Origin: Halovenus salina
GTDB taxonomy: Archaea; Halobacteriota; Halobacteria; Halobacteriales; Haloarculaceae
Direction: 5' to 3'
Length of the DNA stretch: 64,000 bases
Assembly: GCF_026410925.1 (NCBI RefSeq)
Contig: NZ_CP112973.1
Coordinates: forward strand, 1 to 64,000
Shown here: positions 26,682-36,543 of the stretch, piece by piece
Layout: each line of letters starts with the position of its first letter
How positions within the stretch are numbered: position 1 is the first letter of the stretch
Position numbers and translations under genes: made by a program
Notes under the pieces: model-generated
What the model saw: the letters and a program-made list of their open reading frames with translations, nothing else
Told to the model about the DNA's origin: nothing
The model's database searches: none

Positions 26682-27539
26682 TCAATCTCGCACGGTTTGT
26701 GCGAGTTCCTCAGCACGCTCAGTCGTTTTGTAGACAGTCTGGTTGTGAAACTCTTGATCTGGGGCGTTTTGCCCCCTTCTCTTGGCTTCATTCTGTTTGT
26801 ATTTGACGAGGAAGCCAACTTGGCGGAGTGTGCGGTACAGGTGCCGGACGTATTCAAACTCCATGTCGAAATGATTAGCCGTGATTCGTGGAGAGTCTGG
26901 GCCAGCACAGCGCAGTCGTTGGATGATTTGCTGGCTATCCGGGAGATGGCGTAACACGTTCAGTTGCCCTTCTGGTTCATCAAGAAAACGTAAGAGGTGG
27001 TCACCTTCTCGTGAGAGTCGATAGTATGTGTGGTGTTGGCGGACTTCGTCGGCTTTTTTCGCTTTGACATTGCGCTGTTTGACTGTCCCTGATTCAACAC
27101 GTTCGAGGACGCCTGTTTCTTCCATCTCCTGGCACAACTCGTCGACTTGTTTGCGTTGTGCGTCGAGGTGACCGGCAATGGATTTCGGATAGTCGCCTTC
27201 GACGTAATCGAGATGGTAGCAAATGAGATAGGCGACTGGGTCGGCTGGTAACGACGCCAACTGCTCATCGACTTGCTCTTGACGTTTGAGGTCTGCTTCG
27301 AGTTCATTTGCTCGTTCGTATCGAGACTGTGCGTTTGTTGCAGGGTCAGCCTCGAAATCCAAGGTAATCGTAATCGAGTCCCCCGCCGGCGTCTCAAGTG
27401 TCACTGGGAGTTCCCCTGTCTCCCAATGGTCGCCAGTCTCGTCATGAGCCCGGGCCAGCAACTCTTCGACCTCTTGGTACCGGGTCATAATCGTATCTGC
27501 TTCCAACCGAAGCTCCTCAACCTTCTCCCACGACACCAT
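26682..27539 (-). CDS. DUF2250-like winged-helix protein
   Basis: The 285-residue protein starts with a coiled-coil part (MVSWEKVEELRLEADTIM), a central winged-helix region (SLPADPVAYLICYHLDYVEG, DAQRKQVDELCQEMEETGVL) and a second one (EFEYVRHLYRTLRQVGFLVK). The first matches the DUF2250 HTH type. It is Gln/Glu/Arg-rich and probably binds DNA. Transcribed convergently away from the pilin gene. No partner is apparent. Confidence 0.6.
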   Translation of the reverse strand: MVSWEKVEELRLEADTIMTRYQEVEELLARAHDETGDHWETGELPVTLETPAGDSITITLDFEADPATNAQSRYERANELEADLKRQEQVDEQLASLPADPVAYLICYHLDYVEGDYPKSIAGHLDAQRKQVDELCQEMEETGVLERVESGTVKQRNVKAKKADEVRQHHTYYRLSREGDHLLRFLDEPEGQLNVLRHLPDSQQIIQRLRCAGPDSPRITANHFDMEFEYVRHLYRTLRQVGFLVKYKQNEAKRRGQNAPDQEFHNQTVYKTTERAEELAQTVRD

Positions 27540-27753
27540 TCATATCGACTTTGTTGGCCAAGAGATTTGAAGCTACCGAGCAGCCAACGGGTCTTCAATC
27601 CCGCCCAACTTGCCAAAACTTGGCGAAAAAGGCCGGACGCTCGCTCTACCCGCGTCTGATGCAACCCTTGTACAACAGCAAAATAATTCGAAAAAACGGA
27701 TGTTTTGAACGCTGCTCGGACCACAATGAGCCACAACATATGTCTGAATACCC

Positions 27754-29499
27754 TTAGCTCTCCCACTGGAATTTGGGATAGCTACCCGAGACAGTCCGCC
27801 AGATCTCTTTAAAATCAAGTTCCATGTTTTTGTCGGCGTCGTTTCCAGCCATTTGACTGGTTGTGAGCCCTTCCACATTCGTCGTCGTATCAGCAGAGCC
27901 ATCTCCCACTGCTGCGGACTGTCCTGTCGTTTTATTGTCCCAGTATGAGTCCTCCAGATCGACATCTCCACCAGATCCAATCTCGCCTACCAGTCCACCG
28001 GTATCCCGCCCGCTAATCTGACCAGTCGCAAACGAATTATCGATTTCGAGTTCGTATCCATTGTGAAGGCTCCCGACGATTCCACCGGCAGTATCTTCCC
28101 GACTGGTCACGCTACCGGTTGCGTAGGAGTTCGAAATCGTTGCAGTACCGCTGGCCTGTAGCTGACTCACCCGACCAACCAGCGAGCCGGCACGCCCGTC
28201 TGTTTCGACATCACCAGTGGCGAAGGATTCTTCAATCGTTCCGACCCAGTGGATCCCGACTAGGCCGCCGTAATTATGATTACTGGAACTAGCCCCTTCC
28301 ACTCCGGTTACGTCACCCGTTGCGTGGGAACGTTCAATCGTTCCGAAGTTCTCACCGACCAGTCCGCCAACGCGTGGGAAGTCGTCCTGGGCATCGTTGA
28401 CCGTCACGTCTCCGGTCGCATACGAATCGCTGATTGTCCCTTCATTTGTCCCGACCAGTCCAGCGACGTGGCGATTGCCCAATTCCTCTATCGTGACGGT
28501 TGCAGTAGAGACTGAGTTTTCGACAGTCCCATCGTTGAATCCGACGAGTCCCGCGATTTCGGAGCTATCGCCCGTTATCTTTCCTCTGACCGATGAGTCG
28601 ATGATTTGCCCACCGTTGGTGTTTTCCCCGACCAATCCGCCGACGTTCTGATTACCAACAACGGCATCGTCATAAACATCAGAAACTTGATATCCTCCAG
28701 AGACCTCCATTATAGTGCCCTGGTTTTCACCGACAACCCCACCAACAGCATTGGCTCCACTGATCGCAAAGTCTTCCACGGAGAAGGATTTAATTTCTCC
28801 AGACTTTTTGACATTAGCGAATAGTCCGACGTTATCCTCGCTCTCGCGGGCAATCGTGAGTCCGAGGATCCTGTGGCCATCTCCATCGAATGCCCCCTCG
28901 AAGTCTTGGATCGGATCGAAACCGTCGCCGCCGTTCCACTCGTCGGTTTTGCTGGCGTCGATATTATTACCAAGCCGATAGCTATCCTTGGGGCTGAGAT
29001 TGGCTGTTTCGTTGCCGACGGCCTGTAGTTCACTGTCCGTCCGAATAATAAATGGATTCGATTCCGAGCCATCTCCCTCGATATCCGACGCAGTGACGCT
29101 CGCTGGTGACGAACTCGGCTCGGAGATGTCACCAATCAGCTCTGAGGCAGTGAGTGTCCGGATCTTGCTGCTCTGTTCGGCACCCACTGCAATGATGGAG
29201 TACTCTAACCGAGGATCAACCTCTGCAAGCGAAACCGTATCACCCACGGAACCCATACGACCGTGGATATTGCCTGCCTCGTCTTGAATCAGCACTTCCT
29301 CCAGATTCTGCTCCTGCATCAGGAGTACCCGCTCGCCGTTCTCAACCTCCACTGCTGCGTAGGGTGGTGCTGCCGGATTTTCGAGAATACCAAGGGCAAC
29401 GACGACAATGATACTGCCAAGAACAATGGCGATTGCGACCAACAACAGATTGCCGAGGACTGCTGTCTGGGCTCGATCAGTACCAGACAGGGAATTCAT
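27754..29499 (-). CDS. Type IV pilin-like surface protein with GLUG repeats
   Basis: The 581-residue protein has an archaeal class III-type N-terminus: TDRAQTAVLGNLLLVAIAI with a hydrophobic helix to about residue 38 (GSIIVVVALGIL). Residues about 150-530 hold a series of about ten GLUG-type repeats of the form GGLVGxN.GTIxxSYATGxV (examples: AGLVGTNEGTISDSYATG, GGLVGENFGTIERSHATG, GGIVGSLHNGYELEIDNSF). GLUG repeats occur in bacterial surface adhesins and form a beta-solenoid. A pilin-type anchor plus a long beta-solenoid suggests a surface adhesin assembled by the archaeal pilus machinery (inference). Unusually long for a pilin. Confidence 0.85.
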   Translation of the reverse strand: MNSLSGTDRAQTAVLGNLLLVAIAIVLGSIIVVVALGILENPAAPPYAAVEVENGERVLLMQEQNLEEVLIQDEAGNIHGRMGSVGDTVSLAEVDPRLEYSIIAVGAEQSSKIRTLTASELIGDISEPSSSPASVTASDIEGDGSESNPFIIRTDSELQAVGNETANLSPKDSYRLGNNIDASKTDEWNGGDGFDPIQDFEGAFDGDGHRILGLTIARESEDNVGLFANVKKSGEIKSFSVEDFAISGANAVGGVVGENQGTIMEVSGGYQVSDVYDDAVVGNQNVGGLVGENTNGGQIIDSSVRGKITGDSSEIAGLVGFNDGTVENSVSTATVTIEELGNRHVAGLVGTNEGTISDSYATGDVTVNDAQDDFPRVGGLVGENFGTIERSHATGDVTGVEGASSSNHNYGGLVGIHWVGTIEESFATGDVETDGRAGSLVGRVSQLQASGTATISNSYATGSVTSREDTAGGIVGSLHNGYELEIDNSFATGQISGRDTGGLVGEIGSGGDVDLEDSYWDNKTTGQSAAVGDGSADTTTNVEGLTTSQMAGNDADKNMELDFKEIWRTVSGSYPKFQWES

Positions 29500-29749
29500 A
29501 CCTATTGTACCCAGTATGTGTTTAAAAATTTTTATTACCGGCGGGCGTGAGAAGTGTTAACAGGGTTGAGCTGGCTAATCTCAATCCGGCTCTTGGGTTG
29601 TCACTTTTCCAGTAGCTATTCCAAACATGGGCCAGCTAAATCGGTTACTCCCACAATCCGGACACTGTAACCCGACTTTTTTGCGGTCAGTGCCGCTGTG
29701 GATTGACCGCTGAGGGTGTTGACAACTTTTGTATGTATTCTGAACGCCG

Positions 29750-29776
29750 TGCAAGATGGAAGGCGCATATCTTGCA
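29750..29776 (+). repeat. 27-bp TGCAAGAT palindromic element, copy 2
   Basis: TGCAAGAT, 11 bases, ATCTTGCA: perfect 8-base arms. It is 95 bases upstream of the wHTH gene at 29871. The 5' neighbourhood shares GATTGACCGCTGAGGG with the copy near 38014 (GACTGACTGCTGAGGG). Confidence 0.7.
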
Positions 29777-29870
29777 GGGTAAATTGTATCAGCCTTCAAG
29801 AAATGTTGGCTGATAAATAGCCTGTTAAACAAAGCCCCACGATAATATCTTTAGGAAGTAGTATACTAGT

Positions 29871-30209
29871 ATGAGTACCCAGAATCGCTTGGATAAATTG
29901 CTCGGCGCCCTCGCAGATTCGTATCCGCGTGAGTTATTGCTTGCACTTATAGAACATAATCCACAGGATGACGACGACGCCGATCCGTTAAACATCCACG
30001 CGGAGGGGGAGGACACCATCTCACAGTTGAATATCTTTATGGGTCATCTTCCGCAGCTCGATAAGATGGGAATCATCGACTGGGATCAGGACAATAATCA
30101 AATAACCAAAGGGCCAGACTGGGAGGAATTCGAACCCCTCCTTCAGTTGATTGCCGAGAATAAAGATAGCCTCCCAGCCGGATGGTTCGATGACGGCAAA
30201 AGCGAGTGA
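29871..30209 (+). CDS. Haloarchaeal winged-helix regulator (DUF7344-like)
   Basis: The 112-residue protein has the DUF7344-like layout: NRLDKLLGALADSYPRELLL, a charged loop, then LNIFMGHLPQLDKMGIIDWD and the wing NQITKGPDWEEFEPLL. It is a small cytoplasmic DNA-binding protein. It is probably regulated by the palindrome 95 bases upstream, and it could control the neighbouring pilin gene (inference). Confidence 0.7.
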   Translation: MSTQNRLDKLLGALADSYPRELLLALIEHNPQDDDDADPLNIHAEGEDTISQLNIFMGHLPQLDKMGIIDWDQDNNQITKGPDWEEFEPLLQLIAENKDSLPAGWFDDGKSE

Positions 30210-30554
30210 AAACGGCTACCTGAGCGACGAACGCCAAATTTATCAATGTCCTTATAATCGCCGGACCACCCTCGGCGTATCGATCCTCTATATCTTGCAC
30301 GGCAGTTCTAATGAATTACTGACAAGTGTATACTTTCGTCCAATCACTGCATTCCCTGGACTGACTGATCCTCGGACTACTCTCTCAGGGTATGTGAACT
30401 GTTCTATGACGCCCTCTTATGATATCTAAACACTCACTCAGGAAGAGCGACAGGTGGTCTCGTAAGGACATCGAAGGGCGTGAACAGTTTGGGGAGAATT
30501 TCACTGCGAAAACGGGCAAATTTCCTTCGGTAAATCGAACTACGGATGTCGTCG
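30210..30554. other. Intergenic stretch with a half-palindrome
   Basis: Contains CTATATCTTGCACGGCA (30287-30303), the right half of the 27-bp TGCAAGAT element in reverse orientation. No gene is supported. Confidence 0.4.
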
Positions 30555-32912
30555 CTAGATGTCAGATATCGACAGGCGGTACGTCTGAGTCTCCTTCGTG
30601 TCCCAAGAGATTTGGTCAGTTGTCTCGCCACCGACGCGAACCGTAGCAGAAATTCCATCCTCTATTGGATATCCGCGCATCTCCAGCGTCGTCGCGTCTG
30701 CAAGTTCGGTATCGAAGAATTTGACGACGGAAATCTTGTCTTCTGGGCCGAGCCAGCGCCACGTCTTACCGTCAGCCTGTTCCTGGCCGTCGACGCCCTC
30801 GCCGAAGAGTACTCCATCTTCTGTCTCGCCAACCGAAACCTCTCGAATGACATCGCCGTCATGATCAAACAATCGGAGGTCAAAACAAGAAAACGCGAGC
30901 TGACGGTCGCCCACAGTGACAGTTCGAGAGAACTCCAAAGTAACTGGCTCCCATTGCAATAACCGTGCAGGGGTACGCTCTCCGTCAATTCGCAATTCAT
31001 TATTTGAGAGTGATATCTCCTCGCTGTCGGTGCGAAAGCCAAATCCAGACAGTGCCTCGGATGTACCAGTCACCGTGTTCTCGGAGAGTGTTACTCCGCT
31101 CAGGTTCGAGATTCTGAATCCAAAACCACTGTTGGAGTAGTCCAGACGGTTGAGGTCACGGAGGTCGTTTCTTTCGACGATCACATCTTTCGCGTCAGAT
31201 AGTTCGATACCCGCCCCAGCAGACGTTTCGATGTCGTTGTCGACAATAGTGATATCCTCGTTGGGGTGAGACTCGGTTGAGTTCCCACCTGGGGCTTCGT
31301 GATGTACTAAAATACCGAACGGGGCATAACCGGCAAGAAGGCCGAGACCGGGACGACGGATGGTGTTGTTTCGGACCGTCACGTCCCTGATACCACCCTT
31401 TGGCGGCCAGTGCCCAAGGGTTCCGCTATGTAATTCGATCGCACTGAGATGTGTGCCAACGAGGATATTGTTCTCGATGACACCGCCACCAGCACTAGCG
31501 CGAATTAGATTCGCCCGATGGTTTCGGAATTCGTTGTTTCGAATTGTATAATTCTCGCTATTAGTGGCGGTATTGCCAAGAAAATCTCCCTCGGCGAGTG
31601 CCTCTCTGACTGGTTCTTCAAACGTGATTGTGATTGGTTTGACCCGGTCCCCTACGGAAGCAGATGGTCCCTGAACCGATTCCACAGGTGGCAAATCTGT
31701 TTTCCGAACACCGGTTGGCGATAACGCCTCCAGACTGTCGCCTGCTTTGACCACGAACGGATGGATTTCTTTCACCTCGACCGTTCTATCGTCCTGAAAT
31801 CTCCTAATGGTCGTCATTCGATTGTCAACAGCGACACTGTCGTCCCCGAGGGAGTCATGATAGCAGTTCTCGACCGTCGAACGCTCCAGACAGTTCGTGA
31901 TCCGAATTCCATCAGCTACAGAGGACAGCTGTCGGTCCGAGTTTGGAGGTGGTGCAACGGTACAATCTCGGAACGTAGGGCTCTCACATACTTGAACCGA
32001 AAAATCTGCGCCGGAGGCTGTCCGAATCGTGACGTTCTCGAAGTTCGGATTCTCTGTTTTATACATACTAAGGACCGCACCATTGTTTCGAGCGACGACG
32101 GTGAGTCGTCGTCCCTCGGCCAGACCGCGGAAATTGGAGTTGCTGTCGAGAGAAAATCGATACGCCCGCCCACCGGTATGCTTGATATCGGAGAAGTATT
32201 TCTCCGGAGGGCCGTTTGCCCGAACCCCGCTGAAGAACTGCCCGTCGGGTTCGTGAACCATCGCGTACACACTATCAGCCCGCTGGAATATCGAATGATC
32301 GAGTGTCGGATACCCCTCATCGAGAGTGAGCGTCAGCGTTCCATCATCGGATAATACCGTTTCGAGTCTCCCTTGTGTAAACGGCACCGGGTCATAATCC
32401 AAAATCAAGTCTCGAATCGTTATATCGGAACCACCAATAAACCGGAATCCACCGATAGACGGGTTTGTCAACACGAACGTTGCACCGTTCCCCTCAATAG
32501 TGACATTCTCAACACTCTGAAGTAGGGCGTGCCAATTCGCTCCGCCACCTTGTAGTGGCTCAAACCGGTAGGTATTGGGCTCGACGACCACCGTGCCACC
32601 CCCGATCTCTGCGGCCGTCATGACAGCATCCACGAACGACTCAAGATCGCCACCATCGAAGACTCGATCTTTCGGAGTTGCTGTTTCCGTTGGTGTCGGT
32701 GTTGCCGTACCAGTCGCTGTCGGTTCGGGCGTGGGTGCCGAAGACGGTGTTTCGCTGGTTGTTATCGGCGTTTCAGAGCTGGCCGTCGATTCGTCTGTGA
32801 ATACGACTGTCGGTGACGGTGTATCCGATTCTGTCGAGTCGTTACAACCAGCAAGCCCTGCGAGTGCGCCGGTGCCAACAAGCATCTGTAGGTATCGGCG
32901 CCGGTTCATCAA
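30555..32912 (-). CDS. Tat lipoprotein with right-handed beta-helix
   Basis: The 785-residue protein begins MMNRRRYLQMLVGTGALAG with a twin Arg and a lipobox LAGLAGC (Cys about 23), then a Thr/Pro/Ser linker to about 80. From about 85 to 650 there are beta-helix repeats with NVTIEGNGATF, DITIRDLILDYDPV, NFENVTIRTA, DVTVRNNTI and DVIVERNDLRDLN steps, similar to polysaccharide-acting or surface parallel beta-helix proteins. The C-terminal part (about 660-785) looks like a beta-sandwich. It is anchored outside the membrane and may bind or cleave glycans (inference). Confidence 0.85.
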   Translation of the reverse strand: MMNRRRYLQMLVGTGALAGLAGCNDSTESDTPSPTVVFTDESTASSETPITTSETPSSAPTPEPTATGTATPTPTETATPKDRVFDGGDLESFVDAVMTAAEIGGGTVVVEPNTYRFEPLQGGGANWHALLQSVENVTIEGNGATFVLTNPSIGGFRFIGGSDITIRDLILDYDPVPFTQGRLETVLSDDGTLTLTLDEGYPTLDHSIFQRADSVYAMVHEPDGQFFSGVRANGPPEKYFSDIKHTGGRAYRFSLDSNSNFRGLAEGRRLTVVARNNGAVLSMYKTENPNFENVTIRTASGADFSVQVCESPTFRDCTVAPPPNSDRQLSSVADGIRITNCLERSTVENCYHDSLGDDSVAVDNRMTTIRRFQDDRTVEVKEIHPFVVKAGDSLEALSPTGVRKTDLPPVESVQGPSASVGDRVKPITITFEEPVREALAEGDFLGNTATNSENYTIRNNEFRNHRANLIRASAGGGVIENNILVGTHLSAIELHSGTLGHWPPKGGIRDVTVRNNTIRRPGLGLLAGYAPFGILVHHEAPGGNSTESHPNEDITIVDNDIETSAGAGIELSDAKDVIVERNDLRDLNRLDYSNSGFGFRISNLSGVTLSENTVTGTSEALSGFGFRTDSEEISLSNNELRIDGERTPARLLQWEPVTLEFSRTVTVGDRQLAFSCFDLRLFDHDGDVIREVSVGETEDGVLFGEGVDGQEQADGKTWRWLGPEDKISVVKFFDTELADATTLEMRGYPIEDGISATVRVGGETTDQISWDTKETQTYRLSISDI

Positions 32913-33282
32913 TTGCTCTCCTGTTGGAAATTATTGACATTTCCCAAACATGCAGTTCTGTAGTTCCCTTCACTAAATGGGCCGGGCATCAACACTCCAA
33001 TCTCTAAGTGTGTTGCTTCTTTCCAATTGCTGTAGACAGAGCTGTTCACTGGTGACTAATTCGTTACCGAAACGTATCATTTTCTCAGTAATTAAATCTG
33101 CTGGTGGATCCACGCTCTGTATGATTCAGGGCCATTGAGAAGTTTCTAATATGAGATAGGTGGAGTAGTAATCTGAAACTCACAAATCCACGGTTGAAGC
33201 ACCTCTCAGAAGGGTGTGTTCGGGATCTGTGCGGTTGAACACACACCCCACTGTTTCCGTTGAAAACCACACGATAGCGGAC
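32913..33282. other. Intergenic stretch without a supported gene
   Basis: AT-richer than neighbours; no convincing gene or repeat was seen. It contains the promoter of the beta-helix lipoprotein. Confidence 0.4.
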
Positions 33283-34310
33283 TCATTGCCTCGGCGACGC
33301 AGTTGCTGAATCGACGAGCAAATACTCTCTATCCCGACTCGTGCCTTCCGCCTTGAGGAGATTGTACTGCTCCATCTTGGACAGGTACGTTCGGACGGTT
33401 CGTTTCGTCCGCGGATCGTCAACCTCCTCGGTATAGCGGTCGTAGATCTCGCTTGGTCCCACGGGGGCATGGTCACGAACAATATCGTAGACAACCCGCT
33501 GGTGAGGGGTAAGCGAATCGAGGCTCTTCTGTCTGATCTGAGCGCGGGCATCCTCTGCAGCATTTTGAAGGATGCCGTCGGTAATCCGCTCACAATTTTC
33601 GCGGTTGGCCGTGCTTGCGGCCGTGCGGAGGATGCCAATCGCGAGGCGGGCATCGCCAGCGGCTGCATCTGCAATCTGGTAGAGTTGGTCGTCGGTGATG
33701 ACGTCCTCGTTGAGGCCCCATTTTGCACGAGCACTTAGGATGTCGTACAACTGCTCGTCGTGGTACTTGTCCATGCGGACGTGTTCGCTGGAGCGCAGTC
33801 GACTTACGAGCCGGTCGTCGACGCGTCCAAACAGCTCTTCCTCTTTGTTTGCGATACAGATGATACCGAACTGTGGGAGGCTGTGGAGGTCGTAGATGAC
33901 GCTCGGGTCTTCGAGTTGGTCAGCCTCGTCGAGGATGACGACCGTTCGAGGGCCGTCGTGCTGCTGGAGCCGGTCAATGAGCTCGTCGTGGGGTGTTGAC
34001 TGACGGTGGATGTCGACGGTTGTCCCAAGTTCATCGAGGATTTGGTAGAGCGTTCGGAATCGGGTATAATTGCGCCAGCAGTTGACGTACGTTGTCTTGA
34101 TATCGAGGACCTCCTCGCGCAGGCGTTCCGTGACGAACTTCGAGACGCACGTCTTTCCTGTTCCGCTGGTCCCGTCACGATAGCGGTGTCAGCCGGCTCG
34201 TCGTTCGTAATGGGTTCGAGAACGCTGGAGAGGAGAGTCACCTCGCTCTCGCGATGCTCAACTTCGCGGGGGACGAATCCGGCTCGGAGGACGCGAGCAT
34301 CACGTATCAT
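33283..34310 (-). pseudogene. Orc1/Cdc6 with a frameshift at the Walker A motif
   Basis: The N-terminus reads MIRDARVLRAGFVPREVEHR and reaches TAIVTGP, then continues in another frame with SGTGKTCVSKFVTERLREE, DGPRTVVILDEADQLEDP (Walker B), LPQFGIICIANKEEELFGRV (sensor 1), GDARLAIGILRTAA and a C-terminal wHTH (RTVRTYLSKMEQYNLLKAEG). Adding one base at about 34163-34168 would restore GP-S-GTGKT. Either a real loss-of-function or a sequencing error. About 342 residues if repaired. Full-length Cdc6 for a second type of replicon. Confidence 0.85.
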
Positions 34311-34503
34311 CTCTGGTTGACAGGGTGTTTTCTGAGCAACTCATATAATGCTGGTGGGTCGCTTCCGGAAAGGTACGACGTAGCAGCGTGATTGAGTGAA
34401 ATCCCTGTGCGGTTGCGTGGTTCTCGTTATGAAACGCGATAGTTCCCGGAAATACGGCTACTTCTCATTTCTCGATCTCTATAGTCTGGAATAGAATATC
34501 AAC

Positions 34504-34719
34504 TTGAGATCCGCTTCTGTCGCGACGGGGGATGAACGCTGGGCGGCGACCTTCCGGTCGCACGCCCAGCTCCTCCTCCACGAGTTGGGGGAGTACCTCG
34601 GTTACTCGGCGCCACCGCTGTTAGAACGACTGATCGAAGATGCACAGAAGATTCACCAGCAACGACCAATCTTACAGGAGAGACTCACTGCCGCTACACA
34701 GCCGAGAGGTGAGGCTTAG
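34504..34719 (+). CDS. Short hypothetical protein or gene fragment
   Basis: An open frame of 71 codons with a TTG start codes for a helical, Leu/Gln/Arg-rich sequence (LLLHELGEYLGYSAPPLLER). No ATG is available and no family was recognised; it may be the end of a truncated gene. Confidence 0.3.
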   Translation: MRSASVATGDERWAATFRSHAQLLLHELGEYLGYSAPPLLERLIEDAQKIHQQRPILQERLTAATQPRGEA

Positions 34720-34893
34720 CTAAAGACCAATGCTCCGCAATTGAAGCAGAGGGGGACATGAAAGAGCGACTCAAGAGCATCCAAAGTGAGATCGAGGAAC
34801 TCCAAGCACTCGGCCTGGATATTTGAATCTTTCTCTGGACTTTTTTTATGTATAATCGGTTTGTTGGAGTGATTTATTGAACTCATAAACAAA

Positions 34894-35001
34894 ATGGAAA
34901 AACCACATATGACGATCACAGTACAATCCAATTCTGCGGCTTTTAAAAAAGAACTCGACCGAGTTGGGTACTTTGACCGGGAAAATGAGCCCCTGCGGTA
35001 G
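34894..35001 (+). CDS. 35-residue putative protein
   Basis: ATG 34894 to TAG 34999 codes MEKPHMTITVQSNSAAFKKE and a charged end. Possibly a truncated gene start before the structured segment; no further support. Confidence 0.25.
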   Translation: MEKPHMTITVQSNSAAFKKELDRVGYFDRENEPLR

Positions 35002-35084
35002 GGTTGCATTCTCAATTTGGCCCGCCGTTGCGGGGGTGTTGAAATTCTTTTAAGTGTTTCTTGCGACAATATGCGTATTGAGGC

Positions 35085-35375
35085 GGTTCGGTCAGCAGTT
35101 CCCCGAAGGGGATCTGGTGGCCATTGGCTATCGCGGCCGATCAGCGACCCTTCTCCAAAGCCGTTAGGCTTTGAGCGAATTATTCATCGAAGCTCTACCT
35201 GAATTCTCCCACAAAGCCAATTTGGCTTTGAACTGTCGAGGAACTTCAGAGGGAGCTGCTAAGTCGGTTAATGTAGCGCGTGCGAGAACCCCTTCCGGGG
35301 TTTGTTCGGAGGTGTCTCATTGTGGAGAATTCGTATCTTCACCACGCGTGCACGACTCGCGCGCTACCCTCTGAC
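35085..35375 (+). ncRNA. Candidate structured RNA
   Basis: The segment lacks a good reading frame but has dense base-pairing: TCCCC-GAA-GGGGA (35100-35112), CTGGTGGCC with GGCCGATCAG (35114-35144), CAAAGCC-GTTA-GGCTTTG (35156-35173), CAAAGCCA..TGGCTTTG (35212-35230) and ACCCC-TTCC-GGGGT (35288-35301). Longer helices also fit: CAGAGGG (35247) with CCCTCTG (35367), TAGCGCG (35274) with CGCGCTA (35360), and GAATTCTCCCAC (35201) with GTGGAGAATTC (35322). The G-U pair in the second stem favours the plus strand. Not recognised as a known RNA family; no promoter was identified. Confidence 0.45.
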
Positions 35376-35559
35376 AGCGTTTAACGAGTACTCAGCACCG
35401 CCTTCCTTCTCGAAGAGAACTCACTGACTCAGTGCCCAGTCCGCTTCGTCAGTGGCTCTTCTGACTGACTTTGTGTCCCACGCCCAGTGGCGACACTGTC
35501 GATACGTCCGCGATACTTAGCTGAGTCTCACCGTCGCCGTTGAGAGCGTTACAGCACCT

Positions 35560-35955
35560 ATGTTCGATGCAAACCACTACACGCATGACCAGTCGTACGT
35601 TCCACAGATTAACCGACCGCACGCACCCGAGCAGTGGCGGACCCGGACGCCCGCCGGACTCACGCTCGTAGAGGCATGGAAGCAGGCAGTCCCGATCCAT
35701 GCGCCGGACTGCGATGCCGACAGTACCCGTCTGTATGCACCGTACGATGCGCTCCTCGTTGAGCGCTCGGGGGTTCTCAGGACGGTGTTGAACAACGACG
35801 GCCGCGTCGAAACAGACGGTCTGTCGACCTGTGCAAATTGCGACGGCCTGTATGATCCTCTTCGGACAGAGGGAAGCTGCCGGTGGTGTGGAGCACCGTT
35901 TCCAAGCCAGCGGACGACAGCCGGCGTAACGTTGGTCCGTGGAGGTGAGCAGTGA
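35560..35955 (+). CDS. Zinc-ribbon protein, first gene of a pair
   Basis: The 131-residue protein has an N-terminal Tyr/His/Pro-rich part and a C-terminal zinc ribbon with CANCDGLYDPLRTEGSCRWC (four Cys). It overlaps the next gene by four bases (ATGA). Conserved pairs of this kind occur on haloarchaeal plasmids; function unknown to me. Confidence 0.65.
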   Translation: MFDANHYTHDQSYVPQINRPHAPEQWRTRTPAGLTLVEAWKQAVPIHAPDCDADSTRLYAPYDALLVERSGVLRTVLNNDGRVETDGLSTCANCDGLYDPLRTEGSCRWCGAPFPSQRTTAGVTLVRGGEQ

Positions 35956-36257
35956 TGAGCGGACCTCCAACAGTCGATCTCGGTGATCTTGACGGTACGC
36001 ACGGATGGGTGAAGACGAAGGGGTTCGTCAACTGGACCGAAGATGTCGCCTCTTATCAGCCCCGACAGCGTGTAAAACTCGGTGACGATACGAGTCGGGA
36101 CGGTGTCGTCTGCACGGTCTGGACAGGAGATATTACTCTTGAGGAGGGTGTTGGGTACTACTTCGGCGGCGTGGACGACACCTACGATGAGCGCGAGGAA
36201 ATTCAACTCAAACTGTTCGAGGGGTCGTGGGCGAACGAGTTCTGGCGGCGGGAGTAA
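35952..36257 (+). CDS. Unknown protein, second gene of a pair
   Basis: The 101-residue product begins MMSGPPTVDLGDLDGTHGW and is beta-strand-rich (RVKLGDDTSRDGVVCTVWTG, GVGYYFGGVDDTY), compatible with a small beta-barrel such as an OB fold (inference). Translationally coupled to the zinc-ribbon gene. Confidence 0.6.
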   Translation: MMSGPPTVDLGDLDGTHGWVKTKGFVNWTEDVASYQPRQRVKLGDDTSRDGVVCTVWTGDITLEEGVGYYFGGVDDTYDEREEIQLKLFEGSWANEFWRRE

Positions 36258-36348
36258 CCGATAACACTGTATTATTCTGACTCACGATAACACAGACGCG
36301 AACGGTCGACGGTATCGAAGCGGCGGTGGACACATCATTGGAGAGTCG

Positions 36349-36513
36349 ATGCCTGGGACGATTGGAGATGCCGAACGGGCGCTTCACGATGCAGACGGAC
36401 ACACACCAGCAGTGAATAAAGACATCAAGGTCCCGAGCACTGAAACAGAGGAAGGCACAGAGTCAGTAACTACCGGAGATGCCGACGTAAAAGAGTTGTT
36501 ACAGCGGCTATAA
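36349..36513 (+). CDS. 54-residue hypothetical protein
   Basis: ATG 36349 to TAA 36511 codes an acidic protein starting MPGTIGDAERALHDADGHT and ending VKELLQRL. The frame stays open upstream without a start, so it could be the C-terminal part of a truncated gene. No family was recognised. Confidence 0.4.
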   Translation: MPGTIGDAERALHDADGHTPAVNKDIKVPSTETEEGTESVTTGDADVKELLQRL

Positions 36514-36543
36514 GATCGGCCCGCTCTCGGCGTACTTGACCGG

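Noticed and set aside
33804..34310. Continuous minus-strand frame over the cdc6 gene
   Set aside because: Only its first third matches Cdc6; after the Walker A region the Cdc6 sequence continues in another frame, so it is a frameshift artefact.
34758..34826. 22-codon frame with a helical Glu/Leu-rich sequence
   Set aside because: Too short and without neighbours to support it.
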